NCBI GenBank assembly: GCA_006937955.1
Contig: SSNP01000024.1
Span: forward strand, 2,089,102-2,153,101
Reading direction: 5' to 3'
Origin: Pachypanchax playfairii
Lineage: Eukaryota > Chordata > Actinopteri > Cyprinodontiformes > Aplocheilidae
Length of the DNA stretch: 64,000 nucleotides
The notes beneath the pieces were generated by a model. It ran no database searches. It saw only the letters and a program-made list of their open reading frames with translations, and was not told the origin of the DNA. The position numbers were made by a program, and so were the translations under genes. Shown here piece by piece: positions 48,510-60,616 of the stretch. Every line of letters begins with the position of its first letter. Within the stretch, counting starts at the first letter, position 1.

Positions 48510-48750
48510 GGATGTCTTACAGATTTTAAGGTTCTATTAATGGTTTTTAAGTGTCTTAATGGTCTTGCGCCTTATCTTTCAGACATGCTTTTACCGTATG
48601 AACCCCCGCGGCCTCCTCTGGCAGCCGTCTTCTTATTATCCCCAAAGTCAGGACACAGACTCATGGTGAAGCGTCTTTATGGCCCTCACCTCTGGAACAG
48701 GCTGCCGGAGGACCTCAGGGCCACAGAGAACGTTCATGTTTTAGCTTAGC
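48510..48750 (+). mobile_element. LINE ORF2 C-terminal fragment
   Basis: The plus strand reads FKCLNGLAPYLSDMLLPY, then GPHLWNRLPEDLRATENV, the conserved C-terminal region of fish CR1/L2-group reverse transcriptase proteins. A poly(A)-like run with AATAAA lies at 48975-48990. Confidence 0.65.
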
Positions 48751-49833
48751 TTAGCTTTTAATTGATTATTATTTATTAGTGTGTTTTATTGCTCTGTATG
48801 TTTTATTTGCTTATATTTTAACAGAGTTTTATTAGATACTTATATTATAATACGGTTAACTGTTTTTACTTGTCATGTTTTACGACTTATTTTACTTATT
48901 TGCTCTGGTCATTTTTTTTTTATGAATCCCTCTTCCAGTGTTTCCTCTGTGAGAGCCCTCTGTCTCAGGGACATTAAAAAAAAATAAAACATCTTAAGTG
49001 CTTGTTTTCAGCTTAAAGCCTTGTGTAGTTGGAATCAGATTTTTTTTTAATTTTCACATGGGACAAGAGATGAATGAAGATGAGTATTAAATCTATAACA
49101 AACTATAGTCTGTGGTACTAGAAAGGGCAGATCAGTCTGCTGTGTTAAAACTCACATATCATTTCTGAGAATATACAATTGTGCCCTGTTATACGAACAG
49201 TGGAAGATTTTTTTTATCCTAACTGAAATTTGTTTTCGCGTTGGCTTTATGTTTTACCAAAATACAGATAAGAAATGACAATAAATGTCATTAAAAATAA
49301 TAAACCTAACCCTAAATGTAGTAATAATAATGCAATTTATTTATCGGCATCTTTTAAAACACTCAAGATCATCTTACAATACAGATAAAGCAATAAAAAC
49401 AAAGTAATAAAGGTACAAAATTAACCAGAACAAGAATAACAGCACTTTCAAGTGAGAGATGGATGGAGACAGTGAGTATTATACAGATGGAAACATACAG
49501 ATCAAGTGTTGTTATTGATATGTGAGTATAATAACACCCAGACTCTTAATCTAAGAGGATGAACAAACTGAGAGATTAATTGCAGTGTTTGGATAAGATG
49601 GATTTGAAACCAACAAAGAGAATCTTTGTTTTCTCACTTGTTTCATTTCAACGACCAGCTGTTTGTTGGATATTTCAGTTTGGGCGGCAGTTTTTCAGCC
49701 AATTAGATCTGGGAGTGGTCATCAGTGCTGTAGTTTCTGTGCATGCAGTTTATTAGTTCCCATCATAGGATGTGCTCAGCAACAGGAAATGACAGCAAGT
49801 TGTGAAAGTTCCAAGGCCCCATGTATGACAATT

Positions 49834-50145
49834 TGAGCACACACACACACACACACACACATTTTTGTTTTGCTATCCTTATGGGGACCGTCCATTGATT
49901 TTAGTAACTGGATTTATACCTAACCCAAACCCTTTTCCTAACCTTAACCATTACTGATCTATAACTAACCCTAAGACTAACTAAAACTCTATTCACACCA
50001 TACCTATAAACCTAACCCCTAACCCTAAAAAGGGGAGTCCCCCTTATGGGGACCAGGCTTCGGTCCCCACAAGAACCCTCGGACCCCAGAAAGATAGTAA
50101 AAGTCAGGAAACTGGTCCCTAGGAGGTCAGAAATAAACCCCCCCC

Positions 50146-50206
<61 letters not shown>
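49834..50206. repeat. Microsatellite-bounded dispersed repeat, copy 1
   Basis: A (CA)n run, then a body from TTATGGGGACCGTCCATTG to CTAGGAGGTCAGAAATAAAC, then about 24 C and (CA)n of about 22 units. The body includes TAACCC-like words. A near-identical inverse copy is at 59474-59834. Confidence 0.8.
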
Positions 50207-50210
<4 letters not shown>

Positions 50211-50329
50211 ACCTGAAAAGAAGATTAACAAGTGTAATGTATTCACTGTGGTTGTAGACTGAACATGTGAGCAGAAGCTGGAAAAACCGTGACAGTGGAT
50301 CTGCTGTATTTAAATGTTGTGCTTAATAT

Positions 50330-51440
50330 ATCAGAATCAGAATCTGTTTAATTTTTTGGGCCATGTATAGTATGTTAAACACAGAAAGAATTTGATTCTG
50401 ATTCACTTTTCTACTTACAGATAGACATATGTAGCGATAAAAAGACATTTTTAGATACAGTGCACAGATACAAACAAGCTACATTACAGGCATTGTTCAC
50501 TATAAATGTCTCATTAGTGATTTGCAGATTAAAACCATCCAGGAGTACAGGTCCTGGATGGAGGAGTACAGGTCCTGGATGGAGGAGTACAGGTCCTGGA
50601 TGGAGGAGAACAGGTCCTGGATGGAGGAGAACAGGTCCTGGATGGAGGAGTACAGGTCCTGGATGGAGGAGCACAGGTCCTGGATGGAGGAGTACAGGTC
50701 CTGGATGGAGGAGAACAGGTCCTGGATGGAGGAGTACAGGTCCTGGATGGAGGAGCACAGGTCCTGGATGGAGGAGCACTGTCTAGTTTTCTGCAGTTTC
50801 TGTCTAGTTTGGTTATTGAACCAAACCAGACTGTGATAGACCAGAAGAACACAGACTTTATAAGGGCTGGGAAGAAGTTCACTGGCAGCTCCTGTTCCAG
50901 GTTAAATTTCTTGAACTGCTGCGCGAAGTATAGCATCTGCTGGACCTTTTTAGATACCAATACTACAGTATGTTGGCCAACCATTGATGGTGGCCCCCAG
51001 AAACCTGAATCTTCAGAGACACAGTACTGTTCTGTACAATAATGGGGGACAGGACTTGAGGGCTCATCCTGAAGCCCACTGCTATCTCCAGTTTTTAGAG
51101 TGTTGATCTCTAGATGGTTTTGATTGCACCAGAGGACCAGCTGTTCCACTTCCTGTCAGTAAGCAGACTCATCCCCATCCCTGATGAGGACGATGATCGT
51201 CATGTCAACTGCAAACTTCAGGAGTTTAACAGATGGATTGCTGGAGGAGCAGCTGTTGGTGTATAGGGAGAAAAGCAGAGGGGACAGGACACATCCCTGG
51301 GGGGTGCCAGAGGTGATGGTCTGGATGCTAGATGTTATTTTCACCAGCCTCACCTGCTGCTTCCTGTCTTGTCAGGAAGGTTGTGATTGACTGACAGGTG
51401 GATTTGTCTAAGCTGTCTCAGTTTGGGGGTGAACCAGGGT
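50330..51440 (-). mobile_element. Broken LINE reverse transcriptase, 3' half, with internal minisatellite
   Basis: The minus strand reads TSGTPQGCVLSPLLFSLYT, then LLKFAVDMTII, where the catalytic FADD box has become FAVD. After an in-frame TGA it continues EQLVLWCNQNHLEINTLKT and later SITVWFGSITKLDRN. The TGA replaces what is probably a CGA codon. The tail ends with TTCTGATT words, typical of these LINEs. The element is dead. Confidence 0.78.
50537..50781. repeat. 21-base minisatellite (about 11.5 units)
   Basis: The unit AGGTCCTGGATGGAGGAGTAC varies only at the last bases (TAC, AAC, CAC). Being a multiple of 3 without stops, it stays open in several frames and produces artificial repeat peptides on both strands. 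Confidence 0.92.
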
Positions 51441-54011
51441 TTGTTGTGGTTGTATGTGCAGAAGGCTGATATACTGTACTGTATATCAAGTAAATTAATC
51501 AAGAGTTAAAACATTTTTACTAAGACATGTTTGCACTTTTCACTCAGCAATTTTGATACTGTGAGGACATTTTAGGACATTTTAGGACATTATATTCTGT
51601 CTTTTTTTAAACTTCATTTAAACTTTTGTTCAGATGAGCAAAACACCTTGAAATTGTGTGTTCACACCTTCACGCCCAGAAGTGACATTTAGATCTGATA
51701 ATGTCTCCAGGATTTAAACTAAAACTGTGAATTATGGTTTATTTATTATTTTTATCAATTGATTTCTTCTGGGTGGTTTTGGGCCCAGTATTGATAAATA
51801 CATGTTTTTTTTTTGTTTTTTTTTTTGTCATAAGATAGAAACGTGACTCAGAAGAAAAGCAAAGACTTTATTAAAATAGAACGTTTTTCTGACAATGGTT
51901 TACACGGGTTTATGACCTACAATAATCAATCCAGTTCACTCGGCATGAATCTTGACAAAAGCAATAAACTTGCAGATCTCATAACATGACAGCTTTCGGG
52001 AGAAAAAAAAATCCTCTTACTGGTAACCCTCTATCTGCCAAGGTGACAGGAATCCACAATGTAGGTGTGTCAACATAAAAATAAAACACCAGGTAAGGCT
52101 TCCATTGTAAATCTGTCAGTGTTTTCTTATCTTTATGTCCCAATATATACATCCGTCTTGTAAAATCTTTCAAATTGTGATTACTTCTTGGGAAACTACT
52201 GAGTCTGAATGACCAAAAATTAACTCAGAACTTCCTTCCTTAAAGGCTTTAACCCATTACATATGCATCTAAAAAATAAAGATATAACACTTTCTGTCAT
52301 GTATGATCAGGTGACATTACTTAACATGATGAAATGAAATTAGTTGAAGAAAACATGTTAGAAATGGGCATGATATAAAAAAAAGGACCTATTTCCTCCT
52401 CATCAGAGCACAAACACACACAATGAAAATGAATATGCAACACAGCTGTACATGCTGCCAACTTAAATATGTAACAGTAGTATTGTGTAAGCTGAGAGGC
52501 ATGATGGGAATTTCCTTTGGGAAGCAACAAATGTGAGCGTAGTGCTGTTTATCGCTGCAGTTTTCTCTGTGGTTTCCTTCATGTTGCCACCTTGCCAGGT
52601 AATTTACCAAATATAAGAATGGGTAAATGAGGGAACAGGATCACAGTCAGGTTAGAGGACTGATCTGGTCCTCTGGGCCTCAAACTGTTTTGAATCCTTC
52701 AGCTCTGTGGTCGCTTCCCTCAGCTGTCTCCCTTTGTATATTTCCTGCAGGAGAATAAACACTTTCAACACAGAAAATTCAGCAAACGTTTGCAGTTTAA
52801 TTTCAGATTTGGTCCAAAATTCCATGGAACAATGACGCAAACACAATGATTAAATTGTAAGTCGGCTTTTATTTTTCAAGACTTGGAGGCTTTACAGGAA
52901 GTATTTTCCAATGCTGTTTATCCCCAAATTCAAACATCTCTTTTCCGCATGTTCAGAAGGCAAATTCTCTCCAAATTCCTTTCTATGTGCAGACTACAGA
53001 CTGGTAAAGATATTTAGAAGCAAACTAAAAACTCTTCCTGTGTTTTTTTTAAGACTAAAACATTCAGGATTAAAGCTCAGATCAGTGAGAAAATCGTCCT
53101 CTGTCTGCTTCCTTGAATTTAATGTCTATGCTAAGTGTGACTTCATAAATGCAGTGCTGATAGGATTGATAAGAAGTCACTCCTTAAGGCTGAAAACACA
53201 ATTAACACCATTTATAATAAACATGGAAGATAAATGGTTTAAGATAATGTAATGATTTTTACAATTAGCACATGGTGTATGAATATCTACTACAGTAGCT
53301 GTTTAAATCATAGCAAGCACAAACTTTGCAGAAAACTACTTCTGATGTGAAAATCCCTAAATAAGTAAAAGTTCTTAAAATAAGTCCATGTAAAACACAA
53401 CTGAAAGATCTATCTTCTTCCAGCATAGGATGCAGTTCACTTGTTTAACAAAACCTGTGTCAGATTTTTACTTGTTAGATTTATGTAATCAATTTTTATG
53501 CAGGGACCACAAAGGCACGAATGAAAACAACGAAAAGGATAAAGATTACTGGTCTATAGAAATATTACCTAAGAGCTAGAATCTAGGAATTTGGCTAGTT
53601 TTAAGGCAGAGTGTTAGAAATACCAAGAAAATGTTGCTGTGTTTAAAAACTTGATTCATTTGCTGAGCATGTCAACTTTGTTACAGACTAATCCTGCAAA
53701 TTGAAAAAAAAAAACATCCTTTCCACTGAACGCGCAACAGACGCACAACGTTAGTGACACGTAATAAGCAGCTGATAGCCGCCATTAAAGTGAATAAGAC
53801 CATTCCCACTGTGAGCGAAGCAGCACACATGAGACGCATACCAGAAGCGTGGTGTTGCGAGCATTACATTGCCGTTCTAATTTTTACATGATACACTTCT
53901 AAAACATTGTACAAACTGTGACTTATTCTCCACCACCTCAGTGTCCATTCTTTAATGGTTTAAGAACATGTAAATATTTGTTACTAAACTCTATTTTGGG
54001 TTTTGTCTTCA

Positions 54012-54582
54012 ATTAAAAAGGTTTTTTTTCTGAGGTTTCTGTTGAATATTTTAGCTCCACAGGTGTTCTTACCTTCATAGTGGGTGTGAAAACACGTCAA
54101 CAACTTCTCTTTCAGTTTTAATCTCTCAAACTACACAGGTGGTGATAACACCCGATTTCCCCTGAGTTCAAACGGCAAGTACTTGTTTCGTCACAACTCC
54201 TTTGTTCGTTAGTATCGAGCAGTACCTGCAGTTGAAACCACGCCTAGCAGGCTGCTGGCTAAAAGCTGTAGCATCAGACGTAACAAACAGGAAGAGAGAA
54301 CGTCTGATGTTGCCATGCACAGCGGGGCAGGAAACAGTATACCTTGCTCTCATAGGCTAGTTTGTTAGCCAATCTGAGTCCATCAAATTCGAATAATGAA
54401 TATGGCCTCGCTGCTTGAGGCCTGACAGAACGAGCCGGAACCACTCGAATTTTAATGCAGACCGATTGAAAGGTCTGTTAATAAGTGTTTCCTGACGTTT
54501 ATTAGATATAAAATGTTTCATATTACTGGTTAATACTTAAAAAAATAACCACAAAGTCCTGAAATTTGCATGAAATGGTCTA
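54012..54582 (-). mobile_element. TTAA-flanked MITE, copy 4, decayed ends
   Basis: Same orientation as copy 3. The left terminus is missing about 16 bases and the right terminus (GAAATGGTCTACTG) no longer has TTAA, so it is an older or damaged copy. Confidence 0.72.
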
Positions 54583-56399
54583 CTGATGGAGACAAAAACC
54601 TGACTTAGCTGCCACGTGACACGTTGGGACATTCATGCTCAACAAAGGAAGTGTCAGTTCTCAACTGACAGATTGTGTACAAGTCTGATAACTTTACAAA
54701 GTCCTTCTCCCCAGGGATTAATGATTGTTTTATGTTGTAACAGGCTTCTGAAAACTGGATATCTTAGTAATCTACTTGTTTGAATAAAAACTTGACATTT
54801 TATTTACATTATCTACATTTTAAAGTCATAATCCTATTTGGATCTTGGAACTATTGAAAAGCAGTCCAAGAGTGTTATTTATAACTATCACTGAAAGATA
54901 GTTCAAATATCTTGAACAGATAAAAGAAAAACTTTAATACATTTAAAGATTTTTTATTGCTCTTTCACCATGGTAACTGTGCAAACAGATTGAAAAGCAG
55001 AAGCTTTGGTAACAGATTTGGTAACTGTCTTCTTCTTCATGGACTGGAGCAACACATCTGCGTAGTTAGATGTTGTACAACAAGCTGATCTCATGAAGAT
55101 TATAAACAACCCCTCCACTTGGAAGGAAATTCAATTCTACACGTTTTTTCAAAGAAAAACGGGACACATACAGTGAAATCCTTTTGTTTTTCGTCTATTT
55201 TAAAATTCAAACAAAGTAGAAATTGACACCATCTTTTTTAATATATTTCTATCGTGCAAAATTAAACCCAGAAACTTTTAGGTAAGTTACTGCTAGTATT
55301 TCCTTTTTTTTTTTTTTTTTTTTGCAGTTTTACACTGTTAATTTTCACCAAAAAGGGGAGAAGTAAGAAGGAAGATATCTGATGTTGCCTCATTCCATTT
55401 AACAGTTTTTTTTTCATTTCCACAGTCTGGAAAATTGCTTTTTTTTTCATGTCACAATTTGTACTTAACCCACACTCTTTCCTGGGGAAGTTGTTAGTAA
55501 CTCACTTTCTAAATTGTCTTGCACTACCAAAGGTTTATTTCCTAACATTGTCAGACCTCTAAAACAACCATGTTATATTTCTGTAACTTCAGATAAGTTC
55601 TCATTAAAATGTCCTAATGCCTCTACATTATTTGGGTTTAAACAGGAGAGAAAATTGAAACTGGGAAATGTTGTGGACATATATGTTGTACAAGCTGCTG
55701 CTTTTCTATCAGTTTCTTTGGGAATTTATAAAAAGTTAAACCAAAATAAATAAATAAAAACCACTTCCTGCCTTTAATGTGACATATGTCATGTACAATT
55801 CATCTTAAAAAGTTCAAATCTTTCAGGGGGACAAAATGTAGTAAATAAAAAAAGTGCTATATACTGAAATCATGAGTGCACACGTTTTATTTAACACTTT
55901 GTTGATCTCATTTTGATTTAAAAACAGTATTTAGTAATATTTAGGAAGAGAAGAAAAACCTTGATTTCTCTATGTGTACCCACAATTTTTTGCAATGCGC
56001 TCAAAAGTCTGTTAGGTTGTGAAAGTGTTTCCTTTGCTCTTCTTGTGTCATTCTGACAGATTTTCTATCAGATCTAGGTCTAAACTCTGCTGTGCTATTC
56101 TCTTTTTTTTTGGACAACCATTTCTTTTGTTAATTTGGAAATTTGGTTGGGGTCAGTGTCATGCTAAAAGATTAAAGTCTTCTTCTTACTAGTCAAACAG
56201 ACAGCTGAAGCTTTTGGGCCAAACTCAGCTGGCAGTTGATATAATTCCGTCATGCTAACTGAAACCTTGTAACATGACTCTACCACCTCCATGTTTCACA
56301 GCGGTTTAGTAAAAATTTGCAAGTTCTCAAGTTGTCTGATTGCACCCCGCTTCCCTCATCTAGTCACCCCTGGTTGCACATCTCCATAGACTTTATTAA

Positions 56400-57000
56400 A
56401 GGGTTTCCACCTTCTGACAGTAGGATATCCAGCCCCCCACCCCTACCCTATAGAGCAGGACAGTTCATGGAGGACTACCAATAAATACGACCCCCACCCA
56501 TATAAGATCATCAATGACCCCCATGGCAGCTGCCGTGCAGCCACAGTACAGAAACCCCAAAGGGCTGCAGTAGCAAGCCCACAGGTCCTGCTGGTTGCCA
56601 GCTTCACCTGAGCAGATTGGGATCTAGAGACCTGAAACCCCCAACTACACCCACCAGCACGGACCTGACCAAGCCAGAAAAGACAAGGCTCAACCAAACA
56701 TCAGCCGGGAGCAAGCCAGAACACAGCCAGGCACCCAAACTCCAAAAACCACCAGCGCATCAGCTGGTGAGGGCACCAGAAAATAGTTTGGTGGGAGTAA
56801 ATAGACCCCGATTATAGAGGGGCCTAAGATGTCACATGATAGAAGGGGACAAACAGTCATACACAGACACAAGCACACATTCTCACCCTCATGCAGAGAC
56901 TCTCCCACACCCATCAAGGAATAAACGCTAGACACACACTTGTGTTACCCATACACACTTTGTACTAGGTCCAGGTATTCATACTCCCAACGTGGCAAAC
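56400..57000. other. C/A-rich, G-poor segment of unknown nature
   Basis: Unlike the AT-rich surroundings, this stretch is rich in CC, CA and ACC words on the plus strand. It is mostly free of long A/T runs. It resembles a degraded dispersed repeat rather than an exon: no frame has domain features. Confidence 0.35.
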
Positions 57001-57779
57001 AGCCCCAGACTCAGACCCCTTTCACTCTGCGGCAGAGCCAAAAAAATCCTCCTCATCCTGTTTTCTTCTGGGGAAGAAGAGGCTTCTTTCTTTCTTAAAC
57101 ACAATACACATCCAGTATTTTTCAGAAATTCCTGCGACTCATTCTGTGTAGCTTGTCTGACTGTATGCCTTCTTTTCATCGGGGAGAGATGTCCAGTTCT
57201 CAATAATGTCATTATTGTCCCATGGTCCCTCCACTTTGAGATGAATATCTTCATTGTATTCTCTGCTCTGTTTAATGCTGTGGATTTGTTTATGCTCGTA
57301 TTTATCCCCTTTCACAATTAAAGACTTTTATTTTAGTATTTTTGATTGATTTGATGTTTTGTAATGTTTTGTGAGCCCTCTGCGAACCTATCCTGTAAAC
57401 TGCACGTATGACATCTGATTATATCAGGATGGATTGACATTCAGGATGGGATTTCTGTCTCAGTGATGAGCCCTTTCCTGTTTTCCAGACAGCACTGCCT
57501 CCTGTTTGTATTTATTTTTAAAATGGGTCCTTGATTTCTATCTTCAATACTGGATGGTGGACTCGCTCACTTGCTATCTCACTCTCAGTCCACCGGAAAA
57601 GTCCACCCCCTCATCTTTCAGCACAGATGAGTTGCATGTAATGACCAACAAAACAACAAGATAATATTACATTGGCTTATGCTGTTAGCCTGTCGGTGTG
57701 GGGTTCTATAAGAACAATCTGATGTTCTTTTGGTTGCATGGTGATGTAGATGGAAAATTGAGCAGGAAGGTTTTGGGTT

Positions 57780-58085
57780 TGGCTACTGACAGGAATCTCT
57801 CTGCATGGAGATTGTGTGTTTTTCCTGTGCATGTGTAGTTTTTTTTCCAAGTCCTCAGGTTTTTGCCCACAGACAAGTAACATGCATCTTAGATTAACAG
57901 GCAGTTCGATCATCTTTGAGAGAGAGGGTGTATGTGAATATCCATCTGTATGTGTGATCCTGTCACGAACAAGCAGTCAGTCCAACGTGTACCACACCTA
58001 CTTCCCAGCACAGTACAGGAACCAGTGGGTGAAGGAAATGGGTGGGATAAGATATATTTCCAAATTCTTTGCCACTTGTTTGTAG
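57780..58085. repeat. L2-associated teleost repeat, inverse decayed copy
   Basis: CTCTGCATGGAGATTGTGTG, TTTCCTGTGCATGTGTAG and CACAGACAAGTAACATGCAT follow the reverse complement of the 43170 repeat. Confidence 0.5.
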
Positions 58086-58559
58086 ATACAACAATGTCTG
58101 ACACTAGTCACTAAAAGAAACGGAAGCAAAAAGTGTTTCAGCAAAGCGTTAATTAAAGGGTCACTTATGCAAGATATGATATTATATCTATTTTACATTT
58201 TTTTTGACACCAACTAATTTTTTTGTTGTTGTTTTTGTAGATGAATTGTACAAGTTATGTGAAACCTTAAGGTATTTTTTACCTCGGTTCTTACATGCTG
58301 GTCTTTTATAAAAGATGGGCTTATCAACAAGGACAAAGAAAAACATCACAAATTTGGATGATTGCTATAAAATGATTGCCATAAATCACTTGTTCAAGCA
58401 ACCAGATCTTTGTTCTTTCATGTTAGAAATAGTTCTATGTCATGAAGTTTTTTTTACCCAGTATTGATCTTTCCTAATTTCTTCCAGTACATGAATGTTC
58501 TGAAGATTTCTTTTTTTCTTGACAAATTTGCAAGCTCTTGAAACCACACCCAGTCTAGA

Positions 58560-58578
58560 TATAAAAGGGAACTGAAAG
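58560..58578 (+). promoter_or_regulatory. TATA box with adjacent IRF-type element, dispanin copy B
   Basis: TATAAAAG at 58560-58567 is followed at once by GGAACTGAAAG. The latter contains AACTGAAA, which fits the interferon regulatory factor core AANNGAAA. Interferon-inducible IFITM genes use such sites, but here the element lies downstream of the TATA box and is a single half-type site. Confidence 0.45.
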
Positions 58579-58650
58579 CCCCATCCTCCATTCTTCCTAT
58601 GGTCACTGACCAATTAACCACAGCTGAAATTTTTGTGAAGAAGAAAAACA

Positions 58651-59225
58651 ATGGAAGGAGGTCAGCCCCGCGCCCTTTACCCAACCTATCTGGGATGGTC
58701 CATTTTTAACACTTTTTGCTGTTGTCTGCCTATTGGAATTGCTGCCATCATCTTCTCCTCGAAGGTAAGAAACAGTTTGTGAGCATTAAACTCTGATTAA
58801 ATCTTTTGCTCTGTCGTCAAAATACAAATTTAAAAGTTTTGCATTTCACATTTTACTGCAACCAAACATATTTTAAACTTACATTTTTTGGGGACTTTAT
58901 ATGAACAATAATGGATAAAAAATTGAGGCTATACAGACAATTGATACTGTTCAGTAAGCATTCAGAAATTAAACTGATTTATTGTATTTTCTTTGTTAAT
59001 CATATTTTTTTCGAATTGTATAAAAACAATTATTGTTACTGAAACTGTTACTGATTTTGAGCATTGTCTTACTTGAAGGTGAAAAGTGCCAACGAGGTTG
59101 GAAACACGGTCGAAGCGCAGGAGGCATCAAAAAAAGCCAAGATACTGAACATTGTTGCGCTCGTCATTGGACTCATATTTCTCATCACTGTCGTCTCTAT
59201 CAGACTCAGTCAACGTCAGTCCTGA
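58651..59225 (+). CDS. Short dispanin/CD225 (IFITM-like) protein, copy B, 86 aa
   Basis: Exons 58651-58764 and 59079-59225 with a 314-base phase-0 intron; the first exon is the same length (114 bases) as in copy A. It starts MEGGQPRALYPTYLGWSIF, keeps the CCCLPIGIAAIIFSSK membrane segment and continues with VKSANEVGN...ASKKAKILNIVALVIGL. It ends in a basic tail (RLSQRQS) that copy A lacks. A good TATA box stands 84 bases upstream with an IRF-type element next to it, and AATAAA lies 184 bases past the stop. It is an intact tandem paralogue of copy A; the role is unknown beyond family membership. Confidence 0.9.
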
Positions 59226-59408
59226 AGGAGTCTGTTCTCTAACAGAAGAAGGACTGAAATTTCTGAAAACCCATCTTCCTTTCGATGCAAACACAAACAG
59301 ATGTTATTATATGCTTTGTCACATGTCATTATCTGCATTTTGAGAACATGATCCGTTGAAAAAAAAAATCTGAATATTTGTAAAAGCTGTCCATAGCAGT
59401 TGTGTGCA

Positions 59409-59414
59409 AATAAA
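59409..59414 (+). terminator. Polyadenylation signal of dispanin copy B
   Basis: AATAAA downstream of the copy B stop codon. Confidence 0.55.
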
Positions 59415-59473
59415 TTGAAAACGATGAAAGATCTAAGCTGAGTCTGAGTCAGAAATGAATCTAAAAAAAAATA

Positions 59474-59791
59474 CGTGTGTGTGTGTGTGTGTGTGTGTGT
59501 GGGTTTGTATTTCTGACCTCCTGGGGACTCGTTTCCTGACTTTTACTATCTTTCTGGGGTCCGAGGGTTCTTGTGGGGACCGAAGCCTGGTCCCCATGAG
59601 GGGGACTCCCCTTTTTAGGGTTAGGGGTTAGGTTTATAGGTATGGTGTGAATAGAGTTTTAGTTAGTCTTAGGGTTAGTTATAGATCAGTAATGGTTAAG
59701 GTTAGTAAAAGGGTTTGGGTTAGGTATAAATCTAGTTACTAAAATCAATGGAAGTCAATGGACGGTCCCCATAAGGATACCAAAACACATT

Positions 59792-59822
<31 letters not shown>

Positions 59823-59834
59823 GTGTGTGTGTGT
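59474..59834. repeat. Microsatellite-bounded dispersed repeat, copy 2 (inverted)
   Basis: (GT)n, then the inverse of the 49834 repeat body (from TTCTGACCTCCTGGGGACTC to GACGGTCCCCATAAGGATAC), then (GT)n again. Confidence 0.8.
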
Positions 59835-60321
59835 ATGTACAAAAATTAATGTTTTGTTTTGGTAATATTTCAATTAGTTTATTGGACAAATAGTATGATA
59901 GCAGCTATAAAGGGATATGTTTAAAAAAATTATTCAGTTTTATTTCTATAGTTAGTTCATAACAAAGTCATTTTAAAGCGTTGCTTGCCTGAGGGTCACG
60001 TCGTCATCAATCAGAGAGATCATCCCCAGAGCGGATCCTCTAACTGAGACTGGACTCATAATTGGATCTAAATGAGATCATGAGCTCTACTGTACTTCCT
60101 CTGACTTGATGTTAACAAGTGATTAACCAGTGATTATCTTATTCCTTGAACTAATATTGGATTTATTGTAACGTCAGGGTTTTTTAATTTGTATGTTAAA
60201 TAGGCTTAAATTTTAAAGCTTTTCATACCACACATATTACACAAATAAGCATGTACAAGCTATTAATGAAGCAGTTGGATTTGTTGCTTCTCTCAGTAGC
60301 ACCTCTGTCTCTCAGACATTC

Positions 60322-60616
60322 TTAAAGAGGCCCTTCCATTAAAAATGGTTTTTCTGAGGTTTCTGTTGAATATTTTAGCTCCACAGGTGTTCTTACCTTC
60401 ATAGTGGGTGTGAAAACAGGTCAACAACTTCTCTTTCAGTTTTAATCTCTCAAACTACGCAGGTGGCGATAAAACCCGAGTTCGAACGGCCGGTACTTGT
60501 TTCGTCACAACTCCTTTGCTCATTAGTATTCAGCAGCTCCCGCAGTTGAAACCACGCCTAGCTTGTTGCTGGCTAAAAGCTGTAGCATAAGAAGTAGCAA
60601 ACAGGAAGAGAGAACG
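60322..60616 (-). mobile_element. TTAA-flanked MITE, copy 5, truncated
   Basis: Begins TTAAAGAGGCCC as in copy 3 and breaks off after AGAGAGAACGT, at about the middle of the element; the other half is absent. Confidence 0.75.

Larger units (their letters stand above)
47300..58559. other. Spacer between dispanin copies A and B, repeats only
   Basis: No gene supported. It contains LINE remnants (47.8, 48.5, 50.3-51.4 kb), a microsatellite-bounded repeat (49.8-50.2 kb), TTAA-MITE copy 4 (54.0 kb), a C/A-rich segment (56.4-57.0 kb) and a decayed L2-type repeat (57.8 kb). The open frames at 52911-53252 and 55514-55753 show no domain. Confidence 0.55.

Noticed and set aside
49921..50030. Interstitial telomere sequence (CCTAACCC words)
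   Set aside because: Words are irregular and recur identically in the 59.5-kb copy, so they belong to the dispersed repeat body.
50537..50781. CRISPR-like regular repeat
   Set aside because: Units are contiguous with no spacers, in a vertebrate genome; it is a minisatellite.
50411..50836. Repeat proteins (LLHPGPV-, STGPGWR-, SWMEEYR-type)
   Set aside because: Products of the 21-base minisatellite read in several frames; no gene context.
55514..55753. 79-codon plus-strand frame
   Set aside because: No homology cue, no splice sites, and it lies in low-complexity AT-rich sequence.
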